From PSRF01 sp051000815 (GTDB lineage Bacteria; Acidobacteriota; Blastocatellia; Pyrinomonadales; Pyrinomonadaceae), in assembly GCA_051000815.1 (NCBI GenBank), contig JBPCNX010000099.1, positions 1 to 64,000 of the forward strand: 64,000 nt of DNA, given 5' to 3'. Positions 8,674 through 16,743 of this stretch are shown one piece after another. The stretch's first letter is position 1. Every line of letters begins with the position of its first letter. A model generated the notes under the pieces. It did no database searches. It saw nothing but the letters and a program-made list of their open reading frames with translations, and was not told the origin of the DNA. The translations under genes were made by a program, and so were the position numbers.

Positions 8674-8699
8674 TAGGGCAGTTCAAATGAGGCATCAGC

Positions 8700-9221
8700 A
8701 TGAATCCAAATCCAGGATTAACCAATTCGGTTCAGGAAGAGTTAACAAGACGGCATAAAGCTGCGTCGACTACGGTGATAGGCTTGCTGATCGCCACACT
8801 TCTCCTTTGCCTCATCGCCTTTTTCAGCAAGAGATTTCTGGTGCCGCAAAACAATCCCTCCCTGGACATCGCTGTTCGGATCACGATCATGATCTTTGGT
8901 CTGGGCTCAATAGTCCTGCGGCGCACGAGATTCTCTACCATGCGTCTCCAGGACATAGGCGGTTTAGGAGGAGCGTCGGCCTTGCTGAAGACCCTGGAAA
9001 AAACCACTCTTCAGGTCGCTCTAATCGGGGCGGCCCTGTCAGTCCTGGGGTTTACTGCCACCCTCGTCACCGGATATGATTTTTACACTTACGGTGCGGG
9101 CCTAATCGCCCTGGTTATTCTGCTTTATTGCTACCCCACGAAGAGTTCGTGGCAACGTACTATCCTGCGGTTCGCGCGGCCGGATACCGAAACCAAACCC
9201 TCAATCCTGGCCATCGAGTAG
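8700..9221 (+). CDS. Hypothetical integral membrane protein
   Basis: A 173-residue protein with about four predicted membrane segments (residues ~24-45, 55-72, 100-122 and 126-145) and short charged ends. I recognise no family. It is flanked by a terminator upstream and an unrelated CAP-domain gene downstream, so it is probably monocistronic. It starts at ATG 8700 with no strong ribosome-binding site. Codon use and frame continuity support a real gene; the function is unknown. Confidence 0.7.
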   Translation: MNPNPGLTNSVQEELTRRHKAASTTVIGLLIATLLLCLIAFFSKRFLVPQNNPSLDIAVRITIMIFGLGSIVLRRTRFSTMRLQDIGGLGGASALLKTLEKTTLQVALIGAALSVLGFTATLVTGYDFYTYGAGLIALVILLYCYPTKSSWQRTILRFARPDTETKPSILAIE

Positions 9222-9303
9222 CGGAAGAACCGCTCCTTTCTTCGCTAAAACCAAGAAATTGAGCCAATCTGGCCAAAGTTGTTGATCTCTGCTCGGATCT
9301 TTT

Positions 9304-9400
9304 GGTACTTTGGGTGTGACGATTCTGACCTGCCGGCCCCGGCAAGGTCCCGTACCCAACAGCCCTCCTCTGGGCGCTGCACCTGGCACTCATCCAGGTG
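9304..9400 (+). promoter_or_regulatory. Structured leader before the CAP-domain gene
   Basis: Two hairpins lie just before the start codon. The first is closed by GGTAC (9304-9308) with GTACC (9352-9356) and contains an inner stem formed by GACCTGCCGG and CCGGCAAGGTC. The second pairs CACCTGG (9380-9386) with CCAGGTG (9394-9400) and would hide the AGGTGG ribosome-binding site of ATG 9413. It matches no riboswitch class I can name. It could be an RNA switch, or partly a terminator for the upstream gene. Confidence 0.35.
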
Positions 9401-9412
9401 GTATCTCAATTA

Positions 9413-10024
9413 ATGAAAACTCTTCAGTTGTCTCGAACGCTACAAAATTGCGCAGGTGTGGTTCCTCGCTTCCTTAGTTCACTTTTTTGTCTGCTAATGG
9501 TGGGGGCTGGTTCATATGCGGCAGCGCAGAGCCTGTCGGCACGTCCCGTGGCTCGGCTTATCGGGGACGTGTCGAGCAATTCCCGTCCTCGTGGTGCGTA
9601 CGTTCCTAGTTCGCCCTCGATCGACGACGCGACAGCTGCGGAACGTAGAGCGTTTGAAGTGACAAACAAAGAACGTGTCAAGAACGGTCTCGCTGCGCTG
9701 GTCTGGGATTCCGAGCTTTGCCGTTTGGCGCGCACGCACTCGCGCAATATGTCTGTGCTCGGCTTCTTTTCTCATCAAACTCCCGAGGGCATGCGTCTGC
9801 GAGAGCGAGCTCGGGCAGCCAACCTTCGTTACCAGGTCATCGCCGAGAACATCGCGTATAATCAAGGCTACGACGATCCGGGAGCCTTTGCGGTTGAACG
9901 CTGGATGATCTCCCCAGGCCATCGCGCGAATCTTCTCAGCCCTGAATTCCAATCATCGGCAATTGGAAGCTTCGTTGCTCCCGACGGCACAGTTTTTTTA
10001 ACTCAGCTTTTTATAGTGCGCTAA
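9413..10024 (+). CDS. Secreted CAP-domain (SCP/PR-1, YkwD-like) protein
   Basis: A 203-residue exported protein. The signal peptide (residues ~1-38, ending SYAAAQ) is followed by a linker and a CAP domain (~75-203). Family features visible are the N-terminal helix NKERVKNGLAALVWDSEL, the His-containing ARTHSRNM, FSHQTPEG, AENIAY, and WMISPGHRANLLSPEF. This corresponds to the bacterial YkwD/SCP subgroup, which is extracytoplasmic and of mostly unknown activity. ATG 9413 is preferred to GTG 9398 because AGGTGG (9395-9400) sits 12 bases upstream. The upstream leader can fold over this site. A hairpin terminator follows the stop codon. Confidence 0.88.
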   Translation: MKTLQLSRTLQNCAGVVPRFLSSLFCLLMVGAGSYAAAQSLSARPVARLIGDVSSNSRPRGAYVPSSPSIDDATAAERRAFEVTNKERVKNGLAALVWDSELCRLARTHSRNMSVLGFFSHQTPEGMRLRERARAANLRYQVIAENIAYNQGYDDPGAFAVERWMISPGHRANLLSPEFQSSAIGSFVAPDGTVFLTQLFIVR

Positions 10025-10042
10025 ACGCCAAACAGTTCACCG

Positions 10043-10076
10043 AAGGCGGCTGGCGCATGAATGGTCAGCCGCCTTT
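10043..10076 (+). terminator. Terminator hairpin between the CAP gene and ispE
   Basis: AAGGCGGCTG (10043-10052) pairs with CAGCCGCCTT (10066-10075) and is followed by TTATT. The hairpin ends only a few bases before the ispE GTG start at 10080, so it also covers the region where an ispE ribosome-binding site should be. Confidence 0.75.
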
Positions 10077-10079
10077 ATT

Positions 10080-11003
10080 GTGACTACTACCTTTTCGCTT
10101 CCCTCATTCGCCAAGATCAATTTGGAACTGCGGGTTTTGGGCAAGCGCCCCGATGGTTACCATGAAATCAGGACAGTCCTGCAAACCGTCTCACTGCACG
10201 ATGACCTCTCCTTCTCCCAGAATTCGAGCGGAGAAATCACTTTCACTAGTAACGACCCGCACTTTCCAGGCGATTCAAGTAATCTAATAATCAGGGCGGC
10301 ACAGGCGCTGCGAGATTGGTGCGGTGTGAAGTCCGGCGCTTCAATTAATCTCGAGAAGCGGATTCCCGTGAAGGGCGGTTTGGGTGGAGGGTCGTCGAAT
10401 GCCGCAGTTACTCTGATGGGTCTCTCTCGTTTGTGGGATCTCCACTTAGGACCTTCGGATCTTCTCAGGATGTCGGCAACGCTTGGTGCTGACGTCCCCT
10501 TTTTTTTCTACGGCGGACGCGCATTGGCGACGGGGATCGGCACGCAAATCAGTTCACTCCCCGATAGTAAAATGCACCGCCTTTTAATCGTAGCGCCAAA
10601 CGCAACGGTGTCGACCGCTGACGCGTATAAAGCTCTCAATGCGCCTGCCTTGACAACCTCAGAGTCGGACTCTATTCTTGCTATTTCGCGTACAGAGGCC
10701 AATTTTGATGATTCGGAACAGTGGCCACTGTGTGATCATTTAAGCAATGATTTTGAGCGAGTGATCTTTGATATTGAGCCTGAGATTTCGCGTGCAAAGA
10801 ACGCGCTGATGCAGGCAGGGGCTCGTTGCGCTTTGCTTGCTGGAAGCGGTTCGAGCGTTTTTGCGATCTTTGAAAGCGAAGATGTGCTCAGTTCGGCCGC
10901 CGTTGCCCTCAGCGAGGAAAGCGGTTGGCGGATCTTTTCTTGTGTTACTCTGTCGCGCGTCGAATATTTGGACGCGCTGAGTTCTGCCGCTTTCGGGCGT
11001 TAA
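10080..11003 (+). CDS. ispE: 4-diphosphocytidyl-2-C-methyl-D-erythritol kinase
   Basis: The ATP-dependent kinase of the MEP isoprenoid pathway that phosphorylates CDP-ME. At 307 residues it is of normal length. GHMP-kinase signatures are present: FAKINLELRVLGKRPDGYHE at the N-terminus, the ATP-binding loop KGGLGGGSSNAAVTL (around residue 100), and a C-terminal GSGSSVFAIF. The start GTG 10080 gives the expected N-terminus. It follows a terminator hairpin at once, with no visible Shine-Dalgarno sequence. The later pathway genes ispD and ispF lie 39 kb away in this window. tRNA-Gln and prs follow downstream, a common ispE-tRNA-prs arrangement. Confidence 0.95.
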   Translation: MTTTFSLPSFAKINLELRVLGKRPDGYHEIRTVLQTVSLHDDLSFSQNSSGEITFTSNDPHFPGDSSNLIIRAAQALRDWCGVKSGASINLEKRIPVKGGLGGGSSNAAVTLMGLSRLWDLHLGPSDLLRMSATLGADVPFFFYGGRALATGIGTQISSLPDSKMHRLLIVAPNATVSTADAYKALNAPALTTSESDSILAISRTEANFDDSEQWPLCDHLSNDFERVIFDIEPEISRAKNALMQAGARCALLAGSGSSVFAIFESEDVLSSAAVALSEESGWRIFSCVTLSRVEYLDALSSAAFGR

Positions 11004-11021
11004 GACGAAGGATTCTAATAC

Positions 11022-11096
11022 TGGGGCGTAGCCAAGTGGTAAGGCACCGGTCTTTGGAACCGGCATTCGTAGGTTCGAATCCTCCCGCCCCAGCCA
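11022..11096 (+). tRNA. tRNA-Gln (anticodon TTG)
   Basis: The acceptor stem TGGGGCG (11022-11028) pairs with CGCCCCA (11086-11092), followed by discriminator G and an encoded CCA. The anticodon stem CCGGT/ACCGG presents the loop CTTTGGA with anticodon TTG. The T loop GGTTCGAATCC is canonical. Confidence 0.97.
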
Positions 11097-11100
11097 CTTT

Positions 11101-11176
11101 AGGTTTCGAGTTCCGAGTTTCGGGTTTCGAGTTATCACAGTCAAACCCGAAACTCGAGACGCGAGACTCGGAACTT
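11101..11176. repeat. TTTCGAG-word intergenic dyad
   Basis: Tandem variants of the word GTTTCGAGTTCCGA on the left are answered by their reverse complement on the right. GAGTTTCGGGTTT and AAACCCGAAACTC form a perfect 13-bp stem. A related dyad lies before radA at 29245-29376. Confidence 0.75.
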
Positions 11177-11180
11177 TCTT

Positions 11181-12128
11181 ATGAGCACAACCGGCGGCAT
11201 TAAGGTCTTTTGCGGTCACGCAAACCCTCAATTGGCGGAAGAAATTGCGAAGCACCTTGGCTGCGATATGGGCCGCGCTTTTGCTGAACGCTTCTCCGAC
11301 GGCGAGTTTAACTTTCAAATAGACGAGAACGTCCGCGGCGGCGATGTCTTTATTGTCCAGCCGACCTGCCCGCCGACCGATGCGCATTTGATGGAGCTGC
11401 TGATCATGCTCGATGCGTTTCGTCGCTCATCAGCAGAACGCATAACGGCGGTTATTCCCTACTACGGTTATGCCCGTTCTGACAAAAAGGACCGTCCGCG
11501 CGTGCCCATTTCGGCGCGGCTGGTGGCTAACCTGATTACGGTGGCCGGCGCCGACCGCCTGTTAACGATGGATCTTCACGCGGCACAGATCCAGGGGTTC
11601 TTTGATATTCCGGTCGACCACCTTTACTCGGCGCCGGTAATGATTGGCTATTACCAGGACAATCCGTTGCCGAACTTGACAGTTGTTGCTCCGGATACCG
11701 GCGGTGCGGAACGAGCCCGCGCTTACGCGAAGAGATTGGACGCCGAACTCGCTCTATGTGACAAGCGGCGTGAGAAAGCCAACGTTGCTGAAGTGATGAA
11801 TGTAGTTGGCGACGTTCGTGGTCGCAGTTGTTTGGTTGTGGACGACATGTGTGACACCGGTGGATCCCTTACGAAAGTAGCCAGAGCGTTAAAGGAAGCC
11901 GGAGCCGAAAGGATTCATGCGTGCTTTACGCATCCGGTATTGTCCGGCAAAGCCGTAGCAATGCTGGAGGAGTCGGAGATAGAGCAGATTATCGTTACGA
12001 ATACGATTCCGCTACGCGATCACGCGTGCGAGTCGAAAAAGATAAAGGTACTTAGCATCGCGCCGCTTCTGGCGAAAGCGATCAAGTCGATCCATGAGGA
12101 AACCAGCGTTTCCTCGCTCTTCGTATGA
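11181..12128 (+). CDS. prs: Ribose-phosphate pyrophosphokinase
   Basis: Makes PRPP from ribose-5-phosphate and ATP for nucleotide, histidine and tryptophan synthesis. The 315-residue protein is full length. Visible motifs are FSDGEFNFQIDENVRG, the flexible-loop/ATP region YYGYARSDKKDRPRVPISA, the catalytic MDLHAAQIQGFFD, and the PRPP-binding VVDDMCDTGGSLTKVA. The family usually has DTGGT here; Ser replaces Thr. ATG 11181 directly follows a TTTCGAG dyad. prs-rplY-pth is a widespread bacterial order. Confidence 0.96.
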   Translation: MSTTGGIKVFCGHANPQLAEEIAKHLGCDMGRAFAERFSDGEFNFQIDENVRGGDVFIVQPTCPPTDAHLMELLIMLDAFRRSSAERITAVIPYYGYARSDKKDRPRVPISARLVANLITVAGADRLLTMDLHAAQIQGFFDIPVDHLYSAPVMIGYYQDNPLPNLTVVAPDTGGAERARAYAKRLDAELALCDKRREKANVAEVMNVVGDVRGRSCLVVDDMCDTGGSLTKVARALKEAGAERIHACFTHPVLSGKAVAMLEESEIEQIIVTNTIPLRDHACESKKIKVLSIAPLLAKAIKSIHEETSVSSLFV

Positions 12129-12164
12129 AGGGCAAACACTGATGGCTTAAAAGAAGACCATCAG

Positions 12165-12295
12165 CGATCGGTGACCATTGCCGATTGCCAATTGCCAGTT
12201 TCCGATTGGCGGGCGCTCAATCCTGGGTGGAACCATCCTTGAGGGCTTGCAAATCGGCAATCGGCATCGGCAATCTAAAATCTGTTGCTGGTCGC
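12165..12295. repeat. GATTGCC-word intergenic dyad
   Basis: GCCGATTGCCAATTGCC on the left is answered by AATCGGCAATCGGC and its variants on the right. The two arms can form an imperfect cruciform. The same word family recurs at 13003-13166 and in the 26-kb cluster. Confidence 0.7.
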
Positions 12296-12319
12296 TGAAA
12301 GTCTGTAAGAGGAGTGATT

Positions 12320-13000
12320 ATGGCTGAGCATAAAGAGATAACTGTTAAAGCTAAAGTGCGTGAAGGCCGCGGTAAGAATGATGCCCGGCGAACGCGGCGG
12401 GCCGGTTTGGTGCCGGTGACGGTGTATGGCGGTGGCGGAGAGACGGTGGCCGCCGCCGCCCCACTCAGTGAGTTGGCGGCGATTCTCAGATCCGAGGCGG
12501 GTCGGAACACAATTTTTACCCTTGACGTCGAAGGCGTTGGGGCAAACGAAGTAATGTTCCACGATCGCCAAATCGACCCGGTTCGCGGCCGGCTCGTACA
12601 CGCGGATTTTCAGCGTCTGGTCAAAGGGCAGAAGATTGAGGTGACAGTTCCTCTCCACCTCGTAGGCGAACCCGTGGGTGTTCGTGAAGAGGAGGGCGTC
12701 TTGGAGCAGATTATGCGCGAGGTCGAAATCCGCTGCGAGCCCCGTGAAATACCAGACGCCATCGATGTCGACGTTTCTAACCTGGCCGTTCATGACGTGC
12801 TCCACGTTTCAGATATCGCGGTGGGCGCCAACATTGAAATTCTTAACGATCAGGATTCAGTGGTGGCCACAGTGGGTATCGTTAAGGAGGAGCCAGTCGC
12901 TGCGCCGGTTGTTGAAGAGGAAGCAGCTGCGGAGCCAGAAGTGATTGGCAAGGGCAAGAAGGAAGAGGAAGTCGCTGAAGAGCCGAAGAAGAAGGAATAA
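12320..13000 (+). CDS. rplY: 50S ribosomal protein L25 (general stress protein CTC type)
   Basis: Binds 5S rRNA in the large subunit. The long CTC-type form of 226 residues has an N-terminal L25 domain (residues ~4-92; TVKAKVREGRGKNDARR, VPVTVYGGG), the TL5 C-terminal beta domain (VPLHLVGEPVGVREEEGVLEQ, LEIRCEP-like region), and an acidic Glu/Lys tail. ATG 12320 is chosen because GGAG at 12311-12314 precedes it; the in-frame GTG 12314 overlaps that site. It is part of the prs-rplY-pth block. Confidence 0.93.
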   Translation: MAEHKEITVKAKVREGRGKNDARRTRRAGLVPVTVYGGGGETVAAAAPLSELAAILRSEAGRNTIFTLDVEGVGANEVMFHDRQIDPVRGRLVHADFQRLVKGQKIEVTVPLHLVGEPVGVREEEGVLEQIMREVEIRCEPREIPDAIDVDVSNLAVHDVLHVSDIAVGANIEILNDQDSVVATVGIVKEEPVAAPVVEEEAAAEPEVIGKGKKEEEVAEEPKKKE

Positions 13001-13002
13001 TC

Positions 13003-13166
13003 GGATTGCCGATTGCCAATTGGTGCCTTGCCCGCAGCTTGAATTCGTCGTGCCATGGGTGCTCAAAGAGGACGATTGCTTGTTGGTTGTTGATTCCCAA
13101 CCACAATCGCCAACGATAAGCGCCAACTGAAAATCGGCAACTAAGAATCGGCAATCGGCAATCGGA
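13003..13166. repeat. GATTGCC-word intergenic dyad between rplY and pth
   Basis: CGGATTGCCGATTGCCAATT at the left end is matched by three AATCGGCAA copies at the right end (13131-13166), immediately before pth. The middle part (13021-13130) contains nothing I recognise. Confidence 0.7.
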
Positions 13167-13167
13167 A

Positions 13168-13740
13168 ATGTATCTAATCGTGGGACTCGGGAATCCAGGC
13201 GCAGAGTATGAATGGTCGCGCCATAATCTCGGGTTCATGTTGATTGACAGGCTGGCAAGCGATGCTGGCGTTGAGTGTAAGCGACGAGAGTGCGGTTCAC
13301 TTGTTGGGCGAGCAAGAGTTGAAGATTCGGAAGTTAAGCTGGTTAAACCCCAGACCTTCATGAATCTGAGCGGCGAAGCGGCTTGCTGCCTCATCGCCAG
13401 GCACAAGCTGCGAGAACCAAACCGGGGTTTGATCGTCATCACTGACGACCTAGCATTACCCTTCGGTAAGATTCGCATTCGCGCTCGCGGCTCGGCCGGC
13501 GGCCATAATGGCTTAAAGTCGATTATCGCGAGTATTGGAACCAGCGAGTTTATTCGCTTGCGTATCGGAATTCAGCCGGAGCATCCGATCGCCGACACGA
13601 AGCGTTTTGTTTTGGATTCATTTCCGGGCACAACGCGGCCGGAAGTTGAAAAAATTATTAAGAAAAGCGCTGATGCGGTGCACAGCATCCTGCGCGACGG
13701 CGTTTTGAGTGCAATGTCGCAGTACAACAGTGATAAGTAA
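13168..13740 (+). CDS. pth: Peptidyl-tRNA hydrolase
   Basis: Releases tRNA from peptidyl-tRNA dropped by ribosomes. The protein is 190 residues. The signature LIVGLGNPGAEYEWSRHNLGF contains the conserved Asn and the catalytic His. The KPQTFMNLSG motif, ITDDLALPFGKIRI with the conserved Asp, and GSAGGHNGLKSII are all present. The start is ATG 13168 right after a repeat tract with no clear ribosome-binding site. It is flanked by rplY and rpsF in the usual order. Confidence 0.95.
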   Translation: MYLIVGLGNPGAEYEWSRHNLGFMLIDRLASDAGVECKRRECGSLVGRARVEDSEVKLVKPQTFMNLSGEAACCLIARHKLREPNRGLIVITDDLALPFGKIRIRARGSAGGHNGLKSIIASIGTSEFIRLRIGIQPEHPIADTKRFVLDSFPGTTRPEVEKIIKKSADAVHSILRDGVLSAMSQYNSDK

Positions 13741-13845
13741 GAGTCGCGAGAATAGTGTTTCTGGGGTCTTTTACTTTCAACTGACCATAACCCTTCTTGC
13801 TTCATCCACAATCGATGAGGCTGGACATCCATAAGGAGGATGATT

Positions 13846-14268
13846 TTGGCAACACCACGGCAATACGAGGTAGTTTTCATCGTCGATCCCGGTGCGGACG
13901 ATGATGAGGTTTCCCGCCTCACTGAAACTCATAAACAGATCGTCACCGATCAGGGTGCCACAATTACAAGGGAAGAGAGCTGGGGCAAGCGTCCGCTCGC
14001 TTACGAGATCCTACATCATACCGATGGGAACTTCGTCCTGTTGGAGATTGAGGGCTCGGGTCGAGAGATTGCCGAGCTGGAACGCCGCATGCGCGTCAAC
14101 GATCGAATCATTCGCTATCTAACGGTGCGAGTCGACGAAGATCGTCGTCGTGCAGAAAAGTTTAAGGATCGCCGCGCACGCAAGGCCGCGAAGCGTCCTG
14201 CAACACATAGTGGCCAGAGCCGCAGTGCGACCCCTGAGTTTGCCAGCGATGAGAGTCGCGAGGGCTGA
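13846..14268 (+). CDS. rpsF: 30S ribosomal protein S6
   Basis: A small-subunit protein that pairs with S18. It has 140 residues, with the S6 core RQYEVVFIVDPGADDDEV, WGKRPLAYEI and RVNDRIIRYLTVRV. A basic Arg/Lys/Ala-rich tail extends beyond the usual ~100 residues. The ribosome-binding site AAGGAGGA (13833-13840) decides the start: ATG 13840 overlaps it, so TTG 13846 is the likely initiation codon with ideal spacing. rpsF-rpsR-rplI-dnaB follow in the classical order. Confidence 0.92.
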   Translation: MATPRQYEVVFIVDPGADDDEVSRLTETHKQIVTDQGATITREESWGKRPLAYEILHHTDGNFVLLEIEGSGREIAELERRMRVNDRIIRYLTVRVDEDRRRAEKFKDRRARKAAKRPATHSGQSRSATPEFASDESREG

Positions 14269-14271
14269 GCT

Positions 14272-14315
14272 CGTAAATCGTAAATAGTGAATCGTAAATC
14301 GTGAATTCACGATTC
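14272..14315. repeat. GTAAATCGT words ending in an 18-bp perfect palindrome
   Basis: Three variants of CGTAAATCGT lead into the perfect palindrome AATCGTGAATTCACGATT (14297-14314), 14 bp before the rpsR start. Confidence 0.75.
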
Positions 14316-14328
14316 AATAGGAGAGAAT

Positions 14329-14631
14329 ATGTCGAGTAATTACGAAGATCGGTCGCGCGGGTACAACGGCGACGATGATATGGATCGAGGGCGGCCAATG
14401 GGAGGCCGTGGTGGCCGCCGCATGCACCGGCGCAGGATTTGCCGCTTCTGCATGGAGAAAGCCGATCTGATCGACTTTAAGGACGTCAGGCTGCTTCAGA
14501 ACTACATTCCCGAGCGCGGTAAAATTATCCCCAGACGCATCACCGGCAACTGCGCCATTCATCAGCGTATGCTTGCCGAAGCGATTAAACGAGCGCGCAA
14601 CATCGCGCTGTTGCCATATTCAACGGATTAA
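14329..14631 (+). CDS. rpsR: 30S ribosomal protein S18 (zinc-binding form)
   Basis: The S6 partner in the small subunit. The 100-residue protein has an N-terminal Arg/Gly/Asp-rich extension (~30 residues) before the S18 core (RRICRFCMEK, IDFKDVRLLQNYIPERGKI, RRITGNCAIHQRM). The CxxC pair together with CxxH suggests a retained zinc site, the so-called C+ form. The N-terminal RG-rich stretch is longer than in most S18 proteins. The start ATG has AGGAGAG upstream. Confidence 0.94.
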   Translation: MSSNYEDRSRGYNGDDDMDRGRPMGGRGGRRMHRRRICRFCMEKADLIDFKDVRLLQNYIPERGKIIPRRITGNCAIHQRMLAEAIKRARNIALLPYSTD

Positions 14632-14644
14632 AGGAGGCGCAGCA

Positions 14645-15196
14645 ATGGCACACACCAAAATTCTCTTGCGCGAAGATGTGGACGACCTCGGGGCGCGTGG
14701 CGAAATCGTCAGGGTCAAGGCTGGGTATGCGCGCAATTATTTGTTACCGCGCAAACTTGCGGTCCAGGCAAATGCCGGCAACGTCAAGCAGATCGAACGT
14801 GAACGCGAGCTGTTGCTGAAGAAGGAAGCAGGCGAAAGAGCAGCTGCGGACGCGCAGGCGGACCAAATGCGGAGTCTGGTTCTTACCTTCGAACGCAAAG
14901 CGGGCGAGCAGGGAGCACTCTACGGCTCCGTTACGTCTATGGATATCGCCGAAGCCCTCAAAGAGCGAGGCTACGAAGTCGACCGCCATCGGCTCCATTT
15001 GCGAGAACCTCTCAAACGCCTCGGCGACTTCACTGTGCCGCTGCGTTTGCATCGAGAAGTGACAGTCGACTTGCAGGTTAAGGTATCGTCGGAAGGCGAG
15101 GTCATCGTCGGTCACATGACTCCGGAACAGGAAGCGGAAATGGCCAAACAAACGGAAGCCGTCAAGTCTGAGGAGTCGGAGGAAGCTTCCGAGTAG
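14645..15196 (+). CDS. rplI: 50S ribosomal protein L9
   Basis: Binds 23S rRNA near the L1 stalk base. The 183-residue protein shows the N-terminal L9 domain (ILLREDVDDLGARGEIVRVKAGYARNYL is the typical signature region), a long connecting helix rich in Lys/Glu (~45-75), and the C-terminal domain (GSVTSMDIAEAL). An acidic ~25-residue tail is added. ATG 14645 is set by AAAGGAGG nine bases upstream; longer in-frame starts run into the rpsR coding region. A terminator follows. Confidence 0.95.
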   Translation: MAHTKILLREDVDDLGARGEIVRVKAGYARNYLLPRKLAVQANAGNVKQIERERELLLKKEAGERAAADAQADQMRSLVLTFERKAGEQGALYGSVTSMDIAEALKERGYEVDRHRLHLREPLKRLGDFTVPLRLHREVTVDLQVKVSSEGEVIVGHMTPEQEAEMAKQTEAVKSEESEEASE

Positions 15197-15254
15197 GTAA
15201 AACAGAAACTCCGGCCCAACTTTTTGTTGGCCTGAGTACGCTGTAGTATAGTCG

Positions 15255-15290
15255 CGACGCTGCGAGTCTTTTGACGCGCAGCGTCGTTTT
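15255..15290 (+). terminator. Rho-independent terminator between rplI and dnaB
   Basis: A 10-bp stem (CGACGCTGCG at 15255-15264, CGCAGCGTCG at 15277-15286) is followed by TTTT. Confidence 0.85.
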
Positions 15291-15343
15291 GCTTTCGAAC
15301 CTACGAGCTTCATTCTCAATCCGGACTTTCATTCTCAAACTTC

Positions 15344-16708
15344 ATGGCAGCAGTTGAACAATCCCTCGAACGGGCCTTACCAAACAGCGCAGAAGCCGAA
15401 CGGGCGATCCTTGGCGGTGTTGTGCTCGACAATAGTTTGATCAGTCAGGCGATCGAACTCCTCAGACCAGAAGACTTTTACGTTCCTTCCCATCGGCGCA
15501 TCTTCGTGGCCATGATTGCTCTGTTCGAGCGGGGTGGGGAAATTAATCCGATCCTGATTGGCGAAGAACTAAAGAAGGAGAATGCGCTGGAGTCTGTCGG
15601 CGGTATCACTTTCATCGCCAACCTTACCTACGGCCTGCCGCATTCCACCAATATCGCGCACTACGCGAAGGTCGTGCGCGGCAAATCAATGTTGCGCCAA
15701 CTGATCAAGGCGGCCAACAAGATCACTCAGGAAGCACTGGAACAGGAAGACGAGCCGGAGATCATCCTTGATCATGCTGAGCATGCAATATTCCAACTGG
15801 CTGACGAGCGAGTGCGCCAGGGTTTTGTTCACGTCAAGCCGGTGGCCGAACAGTTGTTGGAAAAGATCCAGGAAATGGAAGGCAGGGCCGCGGTGTTAAC
15901 CGGGCTCACAACCGGCTTTGCCGACCTCGATAAGATGACTTCAGGCCTGCAGAGGCAGGATCTGATTATTGTCGCCGCCCGCCCTTCAATGGGTAAAACC
16001 AGTCTGGCGCTGATGCTTGCGGAAAACGCGGCGATTCACGCAGGGGCCGTGGTCGGTATCTTCTCCCTCGAAATGTCCAAAGAAGCTCTTGTGATGCGGA
16101 TGCTCTGTTCGCAGGGCAACATCGATGCGCAACGCTTCCGCAACGGCTTTCTTTCGCGGCCGGAATGGGCACAGATTGCTAAGTCGCTGGGCACGCTTGC
16201 TGACGCGAAGATATTTCTGGACGATACCGCGGGCATCAGTGTCCTCGAGATGCGCGCCAAAGCACGCCGGCTGGCAGCGGAACAGAAGCGTCTCGATTTA
16301 ATCGTTGTCGATTATTTGCAGCTGATGTCCGGTTCTGCCAGGAGGGTCGAATCGCGCCAGCAGGAGGTTTCTCAGATTTCACGCGAGTTAAAAGGTCTGG
16401 CTAAGGAGATGAATGTGCCAGTGGTAGCGCTGTCGCAGCTTTCGCGCGCGCCTGAGTCGCGTTCGGAGCATAAACCGCAACTGTCAGATCTGCGAGAGTC
16501 GGGCGCCCTCGAGCAGGACGCTGACGTTGTCGCTTTCATATTCCGCGAAGAGATGTATAAATCGCAGGAGGAGCGTGACAACTTGCCGGAAGATCAGAAG
16601 AACGTCGCCGAACTCATTGTTGCCAAACAGCGCAACGGCCCGACCGGCACAGTCAACCTTCGCTTCACACCCTCAAGCATGCGGTTTGACAACCTGTACC
16701 GTGAATAG
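15344..16708 (+). CDS. dnaB: Replicative DNA helicase
   Basis: The hexameric helicase that unwinds DNA at the replication fork. The 454-residue protein has the N-terminal DnaB domain (residues ~12-115; PNSAEAERAILGGVVLDN), a linker, and the RecA-like C-terminal domain. Walker A is ARPSMGKTS with Lys218, Walker B is LIVVDYLQLM, and later motifs include ALSQLSRAPESR, SDLRESGALEQDADVV and KQRNGPTGT. No intein is present. It starts at ATG 15344, after its own terminator-separated spacer. Confidence 0.97.
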   Translation: MAAVEQSLERALPNSAEAERAILGGVVLDNSLISQAIELLRPEDFYVPSHRRIFVAMIALFERGGEINPILIGEELKKENALESVGGITFIANLTYGLPHSTNIAHYAKVVRGKSMLRQLIKAANKITQEALEQEDEPEIILDHAEHAIFQLADERVRQGFVHVKPVAEQLLEKIQEMEGRAAVLTGLTTGFADLDKMTSGLQRQDLIIVAARPSMGKTSLALMLAENAAIHAGAVVGIFSLEMSKEALVMRMLCSQGNIDAQRFRNGFLSRPEWAQIAKSLGTLADAKIFLDDTAGISVLEMRAKARRLAAEQKRLDLIVVDYLQLMSGSARRVESRQQEVSQISRELKGLAKEMNVPVVALSQLSRAPESRSEHKPQLSDLRESGALEQDADVVAFIFREEMYKSQEERDNLPEDQKNVAELIVAKQRNGPTGTVNLRFTPSSMRFDNLYRE

Positions 16709-16743
16709 TTACTGCCTCGCGCAGCATCTTTACGGAGGTCCTC

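Noticed and set aside
9304..9400. c-di-GMP, c-di-AMP or cobalamin riboswitch
   Set aside because: None of the conserved loop sequences of these classes could be found in the leader; only generic hairpins are visible.
11101..14315. CRISPR array
   Set aside because: The tandem words here and in other spacers lack regular repeat-spacer periodicity of 60-80 bp and no cas genes are present; they are dyads.
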